A DNA stretch of 64,000 bases from Calliopsis andreniformis (GCF_051401765.1 NW_027480532.1:1488001-1552000); one strand, 5' to 3'; numbered from the stretch's first letter, positions 14,677 to 29,183 are shown. The notes: generated by a model not told the origin, from the sequence alone. Translations and numbers: made by a program.

Positions 14677-14841
14677 TCTTCGGCCCTCAGTCCTCAACAG
14701 TCAGTTGTCAATCCTCAATCCTCAATAGAATATCCTCAATTCACAGTTTTCAATACACAATACTCTATCTGCAATCTTCAAACCTCTATCCACAAACATA
14801 AATTCTCATAACTCAACCCTCAACGCTCAGTCCTCAATGTT
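14677..14841 (+). repeat. 165-bp diverged block, copy 7 (type 2, trimer)
   Basis: Type 2 (ATAAATTCTCATAAC) with the private ACTCTATCTGC. It is the last member of the trimer. Confidence 0.87.
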
Positions 14842-16073
14842 CAATCCTCAATCCTCAATCCTCAATCCTCAATCGTCAACCTTCAATTCTCAATACTCAA
14901 TCTTCAGTCCTCAATCCTCAACCTTCAATCATCAATATTCAATCTTCAATCCTCAATCCTCGATCCTCAATCCTCAATCCTCAACCCTCAATGTTCAGAC
15001 CTCAAACATCAATACACAACCCTCAGTCCTTGTCCTCAATCCACAACCCTCAATCCTCAATCCTCAATCTTCAATCATCAATATTCAATCTTCAATCCTC
15101 AATCCTCAATCCTCAATCCTCAATCCTCAACCCTCAATGTTCAATCCGCAATACCCAATCCTCAATGTTCAATCCTCAATCCTCATTCTTCAATCCTCAA
15201 TACCCAATCCTCAATTCTCAATCTTTAATCCTCAAGCCTCAATCCTCAATTCTCAATCCTCAATCCTCAGTCCTCAGTCCTCAAACCTCAATCCTCAACC
15301 CTCATCTCGCATCCACAATCCTCAATCCTCAATCTTCAATCCTCAATCCTCAGTCCTCAATACTCAATCTTCAATCGTCGATCCTCAATCCTCAATCTTC
15401 AATCCTCAATCCTCGATCCTCAATCTTCAATCCTCAGTCCCAAATCCTCAATCTTCAATCCTCAATCCTCAACCCTCAATCGTCAATCCTCATTACTCAA
15501 TCTTGAATCCTCAATCCTCAATCCTCAATCCTCAATCTTCATTCTTCAATCCTCAATACCCAATCCTCAATCTTCAATCATCAATATTCAATCTACAATC
15601 CTCAATCCTCAATCCTCAATCCTCAATCCTCAACCCTCAATGTTCAATCCGCAATACCCAATCCTCAATGTTCAATCCTCAATCCTCAATCCTCAATCCT
15701 CAATCCTCAATCCTCAATCCTCAATCTTCAATCCTCAATCCTCAGTCCTCAATACTCAATCTTCAATCAACAATCCTCAATCCTCAATCGTCAGTCTTCA
15801 ATCCTCAATACTCAATCTTCAATCCTCAATCCTCAATCTTCAATCCTCAATACTCATTCTTCAATCCTCAATACCCAATCCTCAATCTTCAATCCTCAAT
15901 CCTCAGTCCTCAGTCCTCAGTCCTCAAACCTCAATCCTCAACCCTCAGCCCTCATCCTCAATCCTCAATCCTCAACCCTTAATCCTCAATCTTCAATCCT
16001 CGATACTCATTCTTCAATCCTCAATCCTCAGTCCTCAAACCTCAATTCTGAATCCTCAATCCTGAATCCTCAA

Positions 16074-16238
16074 TCTTCGGCCCTCTGTCCTCAACAGTCA
16101 GTTGTCAATCCTCAATCCTCAATAGAATATCCTCAATTCACAGTTTTCAATACACAATACTCAATCTGCAATCTTCAAACCTCTATCCACAAACACAAAT
16201 CCTCATAACTCAACCCTCTACGCTCAGTCCTCAATGTT
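16074..16238 (+). repeat. 165-bp diverged block, copy 8 (single, type 2 variant)
   Basis: It has CGGCCCTCTGTCC, ACACAAATCCTCATAAC and CTCTACGCTC, a sub-type shared only with 30416, 41669 and 47466. It marks the segment family seen at 15.6, 30.0, 41.2 and 47.0 kb. Confidence 0.87.
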
Positions 16239-19200
16239 CAATCCTCAATCCTCAATCCTCAATCCTCAATCGTCAACCTTCAATTCTCAATACTCAATCT
16301 TCAGTCCTCAATCCTCAATCTTCAATCATCAATATTCAATCTTCAATCCTCAATCCTCGATCCTCAATCCTCAATCCTCAACCCTCAATGTTCAATCCGC
16401 AATACCCAATCCACAATCTTCAATCCTCAATCCCCAATCCTCAATCCTCAATCCTCAATCCTCAGTCCTCAATCCTCATTCTTCAATCCTCAATACCACA
16501 TCCTCAATCTTCAATCCTCAATCCTTGATCCTAAATTCTCAATCCTCGATCCTCGATCCTCAGACCTCAAACATCAATACTCAACCCTCAGTCCTCGTCC
16601 TCAATCCACAACCCTCAATCCTCAATCCTCAATCTTCAATCATCAATATACAATCCTCAATCCTCAATCCTCAATCCTCAATCCTCAATCTTCAATCCTC
16701 ATTCTTCAATCCTCAATACCCATTACTCAATCTTCAATCTTCAATCTTCAATCCTCAATCCTCTATCCTCAATTCTCAATCCTCAATCCCCAGTCCTCAG
16801 TCCTCAAACCTCAATCCTCAACCCTCAGCCCTCATCGTCAATCCTCAATCTTCAATCTTCAATGCTCAATACTCAATCTTCAATCATCAATCTTCAATCC
16901 TCAATCCTCAGTCCTCAATACACAATCTTCAATCCTCGATCCTCAATCCTCAATCCTCAATCCTCAATCCTCAATCCTCGATCCTCAATCCTCAATCCTC
17001 AATGTTCAATCCGCGATACCCAATACTCAATGTTCAATCCTCAATCCTCAATGCTCAATCCTCAATGCTCAATCATCAATCCCCAATCCTCAATCCTCAG
17101 TCCTCAAACCTCAATCCTCAACCCTCAGCCCTCATCGTCAATCCTCAATCTTCAATCCTCAATCCTCAATCTTCAATGCTCAATACTCAACCTTCAATCC
17201 ACAATCCTCAATTCTCAATCCTCAATCCTCAATCATCAATCCTCAATCCTCAATCATCAATCCTCAATCGTCAGTCTTCAATCCTCAATACTCAATCTTC
17301 AATCCTCAATCCTCAATCCTCTATCCTCAATCCTCATTCTTCAATCCTCAATACCCAATACTCAATCCTCAATCTTTAATCCTCAAGCCTCAATCCTCAA
17401 TTCGCAATCCTCAATCCTCAGTCCTCAGTCCTCAAACCTCAATACTCAACCCTCATTCCGCATCCACAATCCTCAATCCTCAATCTTCAATCCTCAATCC
17501 TCAGTCCTCAATACTCAACCTTCAATCCTCGATCCTCAATCCTCAATCCTCAATCCTCAATCCTCGATCCTCAATCTTCAATCCTCAGTCCCAAATCCTC
17601 AATCTTCAATCCTCAATCCTCAACCCTCAATCGTCAATCCTCATTACACAATCTTGAATCCTTAATCCTCAATCCTCAATCCTCAATCCTCATTCTTCAA
17701 TCCTCAATACCCAATCCTCAATCTTCAATCCTCAATCCTCAATCCACAATTCTCAATCCTCAATCCTCAATCCTCAGACCTCAAACATCAATACACAACC
17801 CTCAGACCTTGTCCTCAATCCACAACCCTCAATCCTCAATCCTCAATCTTCAATCATCAATATTCAATCTTCAATCCCCAATCCTCAATCCTCAATCCTC
17901 AATCCTCAACCCTCAATGTTCAATCCGCAATACCCAATCCTCAATGTTCAATCCTCAATCCTCAATCCTCAATCCTCAATCCTCAATCCTCAATCTTCAA
18001 TCCTCAATCCTCAGTCCTCAATACTCAATCTTCAATCCACAATCCTCAATCCTCGATCATCAGTCTTCAATCCTCAATACTCAATCTTCAATCCTCAATC
18101 CTCAATCCACAATCCTCAATCCTCACTCTTCTATCCTCAATACCCAATCCTCAATCCTCAATCTTTAATCCTCAATCCTCAATCCTCAATTCTCAATCCT
18201 CAATCCTCAGTCCTCAGTCCTCAAACCTCAATCCTCAACCCTCATCCCTCATCCACAATCCTCAATCCTCAATCTTCAATCCTCAATCCTCAGTCCTCAA
18301 TACTCAATCTTCAATCCTCGATCCTCAATCCTCAATCCTCAATCCTCAATCGTCAGCCTTCAATCCTCAATACTCAATCTTCAGTCCTCAATCCTCAATC
18401 TTCAATCATCAATATTCAATCTTCAATCCTCAATCCTCAATCCTCAATCCTCAATCCTCAATCCTCAATCCTCAATCCTCAATCCTCAACCCTCAATGTT
18501 CAATCCGCAATACCCAATCCTCAATGTTCAATCCTCAATCCTCAATCCTCAATCTTCAATCCTCAATCCTCAGTCCCCAATACTCAACCGTCAATCCACA
18601 ATCCTCAAACCTCAATCATCAGTCTTCAATCCTCAATACTCAATCTTCAATCCTCAATCCTCAATCTTCAATCCTCAATCCTCAGTCCTCAATACTCAAT
18701 CTTCAATCCACAATCCTCAATCCTCGATCATCAGTCTTCAATCCTCAATACTCAATCTTCAATCCTCAGTCCTCAATCCACAATCCTCAATCCTCACTCT
18801 TCAATCCTCAATACCCAATCCTCAATCCTCAATCTTTAATCCTCAATCCTCAATTCTCAATCCTCAATCCTCAATCCTCAGACCTCAAACATCAATACAC
18901 AACCCTCAGTCCTTGTCCTCAATCCACACCCCTCAATCCTCAATCCTCAATCTTCAATCATCAATATTCAATCTTCAATCCTCAATCCTCAATCCTCAAT
19001 CCTCAATCCTCAACCCTCAATGTTCAATCCGCAATACCCAATCCTCAATGTTCAATCCTCAATCCTCAATCCTCAATCCTCAATCCTCACTCCTCAATCC
19101 TCAAGCCTCAATCCTCAGTCCCCAAACCACAATCCTCAATCTTCAATCCTCAAAGCTCAATCTTCAATCCTCGATCCTCAATACTCAATCCTCAATCCTC

Positions 19201-19516
19201 AATCCTCAATCGTCAGTCTTCAATCCTCAATACTCAATCTTCAATCCTCAATCCTCAATCCTCAATCCTCAATCCTCATTCCTCAATCCTCAATATCCAA
19301 TCCTCAATCTTCAGTCCTCAATCCTCAATCCTCAATTCTCAATCCTCAATCCTCAGTCCTCAGTTCTCAAACCTCAATCCTCAACCCTCAGCCCTCATCC
19401 TCAATCCTCAATCCTCAACCCTCAATCCTCAGTCTTCAATCCTCGATACTCAATCTTCAATCCTCAATCGTCAGTCCTCAAACCTCAACTCTGAATCCTC
19501 AATCCTGAATCCTCAA

Positions 19517-19681
19517 CCTTCGGCCCTCAGTCCTCAACAATCAGTTGTCAATCCTCAATCCTCAATAGAATATCCTCAATTCACAGTTTTCAATACACAA
19601 TACTCAATCTGCAATCTTCAAACCTCTATCCACAAACATCAATTCTCATCACTCAACCCTCAACGCTCAGTCCTCAATGTT
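19517..19681 (+). repeat. 165-bp diverged block, copy 9 (type 1, dimer)
   Basis: It opens with CCTTCGG instead of TCTTCGG and has a type-1 end. It is the first member of a 657-bp dimer in unit C1. Confidence 0.87.
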
Positions 19682-20173
19682 CAATCCTCAATCCTCAATC
19701 CCCAATCCTCAATCGTCAACCTTCAATTCTCAATACTCAATCCTCAATACACAATCTTCGATCCTCAATCCTCAAACCTCAATCCTCAATCCTCAATCTT
19801 CAATCCTCAAAACTCAATCTTCAATCCTCGATCCTCAATACTCAATCCTCAATCCTCAATCCTCAATCGTCAGTCTTCAATCCTCAATACTCAATCTTCA
19901 AACATCAATCCTCAATCCTCAATCCTCAATCCTCATTCATCAATCCTCAATACCCAATCCTCAATCTTCAATCCTCAACCCTCAATCCTCAATTCTCAAT
20001 CCTCAGTCCTCAGTCCTCAGTCCTCAAACCTCAATCCTCAACCCTCAGCCCTCATCCTCAATCCTCAATCCCCAACCCTCAATCCTCAATCTTCAATCCT
20101 CGATACTCAATCTTCAATCCTCAATCCTCAGTCCTCAAACCTCAATTCTGAATCCTCAATCCTGAATCCTCAA

Positions 20174-20338
20174 TCTTCGGCCCTCAGTCCTCAACAGTCA
20201 GTTGTCAATCCTCAATCCTCAATAGAATATCCTCAATTCACAGTTTTCAATACACAATACTCAATCTGCAATCTTCAAACCTCTATCCACAAACATAAAT
20301 TCTCATAACTCAACCCTCGACGCTCAGTCCTCAATGTT
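20174..20338 (+). repeat. 165-bp diverged block, copy 10 (type 2, dimer)
   Basis: Type 2 with CCTCGACGCTC at the end. It is the second member of the dimer begun at 19517. Confidence 0.87.
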
Positions 20339-20631
20339 CAATCCTCAATCCTCAATCCTCAATCCTCAATCGTCAACCTTCAATTCTCAATACTCAATCT
20401 TCAGTCCTCAATCCTCAATCTTCAATCATCAATATTCAATCTTCAATCCTCAATCCTCAATCCTCAATCCTCAATCCTCAACACTCAATGTTCAATCCGC
20501 AATACCCAATCCACAATCTTCAATCCTCAATCCCCAATCCTCAATCCTCAATCCTCAATCCTCAGTTCTCAATCCTCATTCTTCAATCCTCAATACCGAA
20601 TCCTCAATCTTCAATCCTCAATCCTCAATCC

Positions 20632-20639
20632 TAAAGTTC
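20632..20639 (+). other. Phase break: 8-bp unit TAAAGTTC, site 1
   Basis: A related unit elsewhere reads TAAATTC (for example near 6,268), so one base was inserted. It shifts the heptamer register by +1 and marks the C1 unit. Confidence 0.85.
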
Positions 20640-23309
20640 TCAATCCTCAATCCTCGATCCTCAGACCTCAAACATCAATACTCAGCCCTCAGTCCTCGTC
20701 CTCAATCCACAACCCTCAATCCTCAATCCTCAATCTTCAATCATCACTATACAATCCTCAATCCTCAATCCTCAATCCTCAATCATCAATTCTCAATCCT
20801 CAATCCCTAGTCCTCAGTCCTCAAACCTCAATCCTCAACCCTCAGCCCTCATCGTCAATCCTCAATCTTCAATCCTCAATCCTCAATCTTCAATGCTCAA
20901 TACTCAATCTTCAATCATCAATCTTCAATCCGCAATCCTCAGTCCTCAATACACAATCTTCAATCCTCGATCCTCAATCCTCAATCCTCAATCCTCAATC
21001 CTCAATCCTCGATCCTCAATCTTCAATCCACAGTCCCAAATCCTCAATCTTCAACCCTCAATCCTCAGCCCTCAATCATCAATCCTCATTACTCAATCTT
21101 CAATCCTCAATTCTCAATCCTCAATCCTCAATCCTCATTATTCAATCCTCAATACCCAATCCACAATCTTCAATCCTCAATCCTCAATCCACAATTCTCA
21201 ATCCTCAATCCTCAATCTTCAATCCTCAATACTCAATCGTCAATCCTCAATCCTCAATCTTCAATCCTCAATCCTCAATGTTCAATCCGCGATACCCAAT
21301 CCTCAATGTTCAATCCTCAATCCTCAATCCTCAATCCACAATGCTCAATCATCAATCCCCAATCCTCAATCCTCAGTCCTCAAACCTCAATCCTCAACCC
21401 TCAGCCCTCATCGTCAATCCTCAATCTTCAATCCTCAATCCTCAATCTTCAATGCTCAATACTCAACCTTCAATCCACAATCCTCAATTCTCAATCCTCA
21501 ATCCTCAATCATCAATCCTCATTCCTCAATCCTCAATCCTCAATCGTCAGTCTTCAATCCTCAATACTCAATCTTCAATCCTCAATCCTCAATCCTCAAT
21601 CCTCAATCCTCATTCTTCAATCCTCAATACCCAATCCTCAATCCTCAATCTTTAATCCTCAAGCCTCAATCCTCAATTCGCAATCCTCAATCCTCAGTCC
21701 TCAGTCCTCAAACCTCAATCCTCAACCCTCATCCCGCATCCACAATCCTCAATCCTCAATCTTCAATCCTCAATCCTCAGTCCTCAATACTCAACCTTCA
21801 ATCCTCGATTCTCAATCCTCAATCCTCAATCCTCAATCCTCGATCCTCAATCTTCAATCCTCAGTCCCAAATCCTCAATCTTCAATCCTCAATACTCAAC
21901 CCTCAATCGTCAATCCTCATTACTCAATCTTGAATCCTCAATCCTCAATCCTCAATCCTCAATCCTCATTCTTCAATCCTCAATACCCAATCCTCAATCT
22001 TCAATCCTCAATCCTCAATCCACAATTCTCAATCCTCAATCCTCAATCCTCAGACCTCAAACATCAATACACAACCCTCAGTCCTTGTCCTCAATCCACA
22101 ACCCTCAATCCTCAATACTCAATCTTCAATCATCAATATTCAACCTTCAATCCTCAATCCTCAATCCTCAATCCTCAATCCTCAACCCTCAATGTTCAAT
22201 CCGCAATACCCAATCCTCAATGTTCAATCCTCAATCTTCAATCCTCAATACTCAGTCCTCAATACTCAATCTTCAATCCACAATCCTCAATCCTCAATCA
22301 TCAGTCTTCAATCCTCAATACTCAATCTTCAATCCTCAATTGTCAATCCTCAATCCTCAGTCCTCAGTCCTCAAACCTCAATCCTCAACCCTCATCCCTC
22401 ATCCACAATCCTCAATCCTCAATCTTCAATCCTCAATCTTCAATCCTCAATCCTCAATCTTCAATCCTCAATCCTCAGTCCTCAATACTCAATCTTCAAT
22501 CCACAATCCTCAATCCTCGATCATCAGTCTTCAATCCTCAATACTCAATCTTCAATCCTCAGTCCTCAATCCACAATCCTCAATCCTCACTCTTCAATCC
22601 TCAATACCCAATCCTCAATCCTCAATCTTTAATCCTCAATCCTCAATTCTCAATCCTCAATCCTCAATCCTCAGACCTCAAACATCAATACACAACCCTC
22701 AGTCCTTGTCCTCAATCCACACCCCTCAATCCTCAATCCTCAATCTTCAATCATCAATATTCAATCTTCAATCCTCAATCCTCAATCCTCAATCCTCAAT
22801 CCTCAACCCTCAATGTTCAATCCGCAATACCCAATCCTCAATGTTCAATCCTCAATCCTCAATCCTCAATCCTCAATCCTCACTCCTCAATCCTCAAGCC
22901 TCAATCCTCAGTCCCCAAACCACAATCCTCAATCTTCAATCCTCAAAGCTCAATCTTCAATCCTCGATCCTCAATACTCAATCCTCAATCCTCAATCCTC
23001 AATCGTCAGTCTTCAATCCTCAATACTCAATCTTCAATCCTCAATCCTCAATCCTCAATCCTCAATCCTCATTCCTCAATCCTCAATATCCAATCCTCAA
23101 TCTTCAGTCCTCAATCCTCAATCCTCAATTCTCAATCCTCAATCCTCAGTCCTCAGTTCTCAAACCTCAATCCTCAACCCTCAGCCCTCATCCTCAATCC
23201 TCAATCCTCAACCCTCAATCCTCAGTCTTCAATCCTCGATACTCAATCTTCAATCCTCAATCGTCAGTCCTCAAACCTCAACTCTGAATCCTCAATCCTG
23301 AATCCTCAA

Positions 23310-23474
23310 CCTTCGGCCCTCAGTCCTCAACAATCAGTTGTCAATCCTCAATCCTCAATAGAATATCCTCAATTCACAGTTTTCAATACACAATACTCAA
23401 TCTGCAATCTTCAAACCTCTATCCACAAACATCAATTCTCATCACTCAACCCTCAACGCTCAGTCCTCAATGTT
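23310..23474 (+). repeat. 165-bp diverged block, copy 11 (type 1, dimer)
   Basis: The CCTTCGG sub-type. It is the 3,793-bp counterpart of the block at 19517, inside the truncated unit C2. Confidence 0.87.
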
Positions 23475-23966
23475 CAATCCTCAATCCTCAATCCCCAATC
23501 CTCAATCGTCAACCTTCAATTCTCAATACTCAATCCTCAATACACAATCTTCGATCCTCAATCCTCAAACCTCAATCCTCAATCCTCAATCTTCAATCCT
23601 CAAAACTCAATCTTCAATCCTCGATCCTCAATACTCAATCCTCAATCCTCAATCCTCAATCGTCAGTCTTCAATCCTCAATACTCAATCTTCAAACATCA
23701 ATCCTCAATCCTCAATCCTCAATCCTCATTCATCAATCCTCAATACCCAATCCTCAATCTTCAATCCTCAACCCTCAATCCTCAATTCTCAATCCTCAGT
23801 CCTCAGTCCTCAGTCCTCAAACCTCAATCCTCAACCCTCAGCCCTCATCCTCAATCCTCAATCCCCAACCCTCAATCCTCAATCTTCAATCCTCGATACT
23901 CAATCTTCAATCCTCAATCCTCAGTCCTCAAACCTCAATTCTGAATCCTCAATCCTGAATCCTCAA

Positions 23967-24131
23967 TCTTCGGCCCTCAGTCCTCAACAGTCAGTTGTCA
24001 ATCCTCAATCCTCAATAGAATATCCTCAATTCACAGTTTTCAATACACAATACTCAATCTGCAATCTTCAAACCTCTATCCACAAACATAAATTCTCATA
24101 ACTCAACCCTCGACGCTCAGTCCTCAATGTT
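23967..24131 (+). repeat. 165-bp diverged block, copy 12 (type 2, dimer)
   Basis: It has the CTCGACGCTC end. It is the 3,793-bp counterpart of 20174 and lies 657 bp after 23310. Confidence 0.87.
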
Positions 24132-24424
24132 CAATCCTCAATCCTCAATCCTCAATCCTCAATCGTCAACCTTCAATTCTCAATACTCAATCTTCAGTCC
24201 TCAATCCTCAATCTTCAATCATCAATATTCAATCTTCAATCCTCAATCCTCAATCCTCAATCCTCAATCCTCAACACTCAATGTTCAATCCGCAATACCC
24301 AATCCACAATCTTCAATCCTCAATCCCCAATCCTCAATCCTCAATCCTCAATCCTCAGTTCTCAATCCTCATTCTTCAATCCTCAATACCGAATCCTCAA
24401 TCTTCAATCCTCAATCCTCAATCC

Positions 24425-24432
24425 TAAAGTTC
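24425..24432 (+). other. Phase break TAAAGTTC, site 2
   Basis: It lies 3,793 bp after site 1, in the truncated C2 unit. Confidence 0.85.
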
Positions 24433-27400
24433 TCAATCCTCAATCCTCGATCCTCAGACCTCAAACATCAATACTCAGCCCTCAGTCCTCGTCCTCAATC
24501 CACAACCCTCAATCCTCAATCCTCAATCTTCAATCATCACTATACAATCCTCAATCCTCAATCCTCAATCCTCAATCATCAATTCTCAATCCTCAATCCC
24601 TAGTCCTCAGTCCTCAAACCTCAATCCTCAACCCTCAGCCCTCATCGTCAATCCTCAATCTTCAATCCTCAATCCTCAATCTTCAATGCTCAATACTCAA
24701 TCTTCAATCATCAATCTTCAATCCGCAATCCTCAGTCCTCAATACACAATCTTCAATCCTCGATCCTCAATCCTCAATCCTCAATCCTCAATCCTCAATC
24801 CTCGATCCTCAATCTTCAATCCACAGTCCCAAATCCTCAATCTTCAACCCTCAATCCTCAGCCCTCAATCATCAATCCTCATTACTCAATCTTCAATCCT
24901 CAATTCTCAATCCTCAATCCTCAATCCTCATTATTCAATCCTCAATACCCAATCCACAATCTTCAATCCTCAATCCTCAATCCACAATTCTCAATCCTCA
25001 ATCCTCAATCTTCAATCATCAATATTCAATATTCAATCCTCAATTCTCAATCCTCAATCCTCAATCCTCAACCCTCAATGTTCAATCCGCAATTCCCAAT
25101 CCTCAATCTTCAATCCTCAATCCTCAATCCTCAATCCTCAATCCTCAATCCTCAATCCTCAATCCTCAATCCTCAATCCTCAATCCTCAGTCCCCAAACC
25201 TCAATCCTCAATCTTCAATCCTCAAAGCTCAATCTTCAATCCTCGATCCTCAATACTCAATCCTCAATCCTCAATCCTCAATCGTCAGTCTTCAATCCTC
25301 AATACTCAATCTTCAATCCTCAATCCTCAATCCACAATCCTCAATCCTCATTCCTCAATCCTCAATACCCAATCCTCAATCTTCAGTCCTCAATCCTCAA
25401 TCCTCAATTCTCAATCCTCAATCCTCAGTCCTCAGTCCTCAAACCTCAATCCTCAATCCTCAACCATCAGCCCTCATCCTCAATCCTCAATACCAAATCC
25501 TCAATCTTCAATCCTCAATCCTCAATCCTAAATTCTCAATCCTCAATCCTCGATCCTCAGACCTCAAACATCAATACTCAACCCTCAGTCCTCGTCCTCA
25601 ATCCACAACCCTCAATCCTCAATCCTCAATCTTCAATCATCAATATACAATCCTCAATCCTCAATCCTCAATCCTCAATCCTCTATCTTCAATCCTCATT
25701 CTTCAATCCTCAATACACATTACTCAATCTTCAATCTTCAATCCTCAATCCTCAATCCTCAATTCTCAATCCTCAATCCCCAGTCATCAGTCCTCAAACC
25801 TCAATCCTCAACCCTCAGCCCTCATCGTCAATCCTCAATCTTCAATCCTCAATCCTCATTCTTCAATGCTCAATACTCAATCTTCAATCATCAACCTTCA
25901 ATCCTCAATCCTCAGTCCTCAATACACAATCTTCAATCCTCCATCCTCAATCCTCAATCCTCAATCCTCAATCCTCAATCCTCGATCCTCAATCTTCAAT
26001 CCACAGTCCCAAATCCTCAATCTTCAATCCTCAATCCTCAGCCCTCAATCATCAATCCGCATTACTCAATCTTCAATACTCAATTCTCAATCCTCAATCC
26101 TCAATCCTCATTATTCAATCCTCAATACCCAATCCACAATCTTCAATCCTCAATCCTCAATCCACAATTCTCAATCCTCAATCCTCAATCTTCAATCCTC
26201 AATACTCAATCGTCAATCCTCAATCCTCAATCCTCAATCCTCAATGTTCAATCCGCGATACCCAATCCTCAATGTTCAATCCTCAGTCCTCAATCCTCAA
26301 TCCTCAATGCTCAATCATCAATTCCCAGTCCTCAATCCTCAGTCCTCAAACCTCAATCCTTAACCCTCAGCCCTTATCGTCAATCCTCAATCTTCAATCC
26401 TCAATCCTCAATCTTCAATGCTCAATACTCAACCTTCAATCCACAATCCTCAATTCTCAATCCTCAATCCTCAATCATCAATACTCAATCCTCAATCCTC
26501 AATCCTCAGTCGTCAGTCTTCAATCCTCAATACTCAATCTTCAATCCTCAATCCTCAATCCTCAATCCTCAATCCTCATTCTTCAATCCTCAATACCCAA
26601 TCCTCAATCCTCAATCTTTAATCCTCAAGCCTCAATCCTCAATTCGCAATCCTCAATCCTCAGTCCTCAGTCCTCAAACCTCAATCCTCAACCCTCATCC
26701 CGCATCCACAATCCTCAATCCTCAATCTTCAATCCTCAATCCTCAGTCCTCAATACTCAACCTTCAATCCTCGATCCTCAATCCTCAATCCTCAATCCTC
26801 AATCCTCGATCCTCAATCTTCAATCCTCAGTCACAAATCCTCAATCTTCAATCCTCAATCCTCAACACTCAATCGTCAATCCTCATTACTCAATCTTGAA
26901 TCCTCAATCCTCAATCCTCAATCCTCAATCCTCATTCTTCAATCCTCAATACCCAATCCTCAACCTTCATTCCTCGATCCTCAATCCTCAATCCTCAATC
27001 CTCAATCCTCGATCCTCAATCTTCAATCCTCAGTCCCAAATCCTCAATCTTCAATCCTCAATCCTCAACCCTCAATCGTCAATCCTCATTACTCAATCTT
27101 GAATCCTCAATCCTCAATCCTCAATCCTCAATCCTCATTCTTCAATCCTCAATACCCAATCCTCAATCTTCAATCATCAATATTCAATCTACAATCCTCA
27201 ATCCTCAATCCTCAATCCTCAATCCTCAACCCTCAATGTTCAATCCGCAATACCCAATCCTCAATGTTCAATCCTCAATCCTCAATCCTCAATCCTCAAT
27301 CCTCAATCCTCAATCCTCAATCTTCAATCCTCAATCCTCAGTCCTCAATACTCAATCTTGAATCAACAATCCTCAATCCTCAATCGTCAGTCTTCAATCC

Positions 27401-27690
27401 TCAATACTCAATCTTCAATCCTCAATCCTCAATCCTCAATCCTCAATCCTCAGTCCTCAATCCTCAATACCCAATCCTCAATCTTCAGTCCTCAATCCTC
27501 AATCCTCAATTCTCAATCCACAATCCTCAGTCCTCAGTCCTCAAACCTCAATCCTCAACCCTCAGCCCTCATCCTCAATCCTCAATCCTCAACCCTCAAT
27601 CCTCAATCTTCAATCCTCGATACTCAATCTTCAATCCTCAATCCTCAGTCCTCAAACCTCAATTCTGAATCCTCAATCCTGAATCCTCAA

Positions 27691-27855
27691 TCTTCGGCCC
27701 TCAGTCCTCAACAACCAGTTGTCAATCCTCAATCCTCAATAGAATATCCTCAATTCACAGTTTTCAATACACAATACTCAATCTGCAATCTTCAAACCTC
27801 TATCCACAAACATCAATTCTCATCACTCAACCCTCAACGCTCAGTCCTCAATGTT
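27691..27855 (+). repeat. 165-bp diverged block, copy 13 (type 1, trimer)
   Basis: It shares the rare CAACAACCAGTTG with 13349, 14,342 bp upstream, which supports the 14.35-kb duplication. Confidence 0.87.
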
Positions 27856-28403
27856 CAATCCTCAATCCTCAATCCTCAATCCTCAATCGTCAACCTTCAA
27901 TACTCAATACTCAATCTTCGGTCCTCAATCCTCAATCTTCAATCATCAATATTCAACCTTCAATCCTCAATCCTCAATCCTCAACCCTCAATCCTCAATC
28001 CTCAGTCCCCAAACCTCAATCCTCAATCTTCAATCCTCAAAGCTCAATCTTCAATCCTCGATCCTCAATACTCAATCCTCAATCCTCAATCCTCAATCGT
28101 CAGTCTTCAATCCTCAATACTCAATCTTCAATCCTCAATCCTCAATCCTCAATCCTCAATCCTCAGTCCTCAATCCTCAATACCCAATCCTCAATCTTCA
28201 GTCCTCAATCCTCAATCCTCAATTCTCAATCCACAATCCTCAGTCCTCAGTCCTCAAACCTCAATCCTCAACCCTCAGCCCTCATCCTCAATCCTCAATC
28301 CTCAACCCTCAATCCTCAATCTTCAATCCTCGATACTCAATCTTCAATCCTCAATCCTCAGTCCTCAAACCTCAATTCTGAATCCTCAATCCTGAATCCT
28401 CAA

Positions 28404-28568
28404 TCTTCGGCCCTCAGTCCTCAACAATCAGTTGTCAGTCCTCAATCCTCAATAGAATATCCTCAATTCACAGTTTTCAATACACAATACTCAATCTGCA
28501 ATCTTCAAACCTCTATCCACAAACATCAATTCTCATCACTCAACCCTCAACGCTCAGTCCTCAATGTT
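28404..28568 (+). repeat. 165-bp diverged block, copy 14 (type 1, trimer)
   Basis: It shares GTTGTCAGTCC with 14062 only, again at 14,342 bp. Confidence 0.87.
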
Positions 28569-29018
28569 CAATCCTCAATCCTCAATCCTCAATCCTCAAT
28601 CGTCAACCTTCAATTCTCAATACTCAATCCTCAATACACAATCTTCGATCCTCAATCCTCAAACCTCAATCCTCAATCCTCAACCTTCAATCCTCAAAAC
28701 TCAATCTTCAATCCTCAATCCTCAATCCTCAATCGTCAGTCTTCAATCCTCAATACTCAATCTTCAAACATCAATCCTCAATCCTCAATCCTCAATCCTC
28801 ATTCAGCAATCCTCAATACCCAATCCTCAACCTTCAATCCTCAATCCTCAGTCCTCAGTCCTCAGTCCTCAAACCTCAATCCTCAACCCTCAGCCCTCAT
28901 CCTCAATCCTCAATCCTCAACCTTCAATCCTCAATCTTCAATCCTCGATACTCAATCTTCAATCCTCAATCCTCAGTCCTCAAACCTCAATTCTGAATCC
29001 TCAATCCTGAATCCTCAA

Positions 29019-29183
29019 TCTTCGGCCCTCAGTCCTCAACAGTCAGTTGTCAATCCTCAATCCTCAATAGAATATCCTCAATTCACAGTTTTCAATACAC
29101 AATACTCTATCTGCAATCTTCAAACCTCTATCCACAAACATAAATTCTCATAACTCAACCCTCAACGCTCAGTCCTCAATGTT
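29019..29183 (+). repeat. 165-bp diverged block, copy 15 (type 2, trimer)
   Basis: It shares ACTCTATCTGC with 14677 only and closes the second trimer. Confidence 0.87.

Larger units (their letters stand above)
18661..22453 (+). repeat. 3,793-bp tandem unit C1 (within 14.35-kb copy 1)
   Basis: Landmarks repeat 3,793 bp downstream: 19020/22813, 19677/23470, 20334/24127, 20893/24686. The unit holds one 657-bp dimer of 165-bp blocks (19517 and 20174) and one 8-bp phase-shift site at 20632. 3,793 is 6 modulo 7, so the unit contains net out-of-register indels; copies therefore arose by duplicating a long segment and not by slippage of whole heptamers. Confidence 0.85.
10648..24989 (+). repeat. 14.35-kb higher-order unit, copy 1
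   Basis: Landmarks in this unit recur downstream at a fixed offset of 14,342 bp (for example 12076/26418, 13016/27358, 15640/29982, 17809/32151). The offset rises to 14,349 and then 14,356 after two single-heptamer length differences. The left limit was placed by comparing sequence around 10,640-10,680 with 24,980-25,022: agreement is continuous from about 10,648 and breaks just upstream (CACAACCC against CACAATTC). The unit contains the 165-bp blocks at 13349, 14062, 14677, 16074, 19517, 20174, 23310 and 23967, and a nested 3.79-kb tandem duplication. Confidence 0.88.
22454..25018 (+). repeat. 3,793-bp unit C2, truncated by the 25.0-kb junction
   Basis: It matches C1 from its first heptamers to about 25,018, then switches to the sequence that begins the second 14.35-kb unit (ATCAATATTCAATATTC). 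Only about 2.56 kb of the 3.79-kb unit remains. The full-length equivalent is present at 36,810-40,583, which makes this copy the truncated product of the larger duplication. Confidence 0.82.
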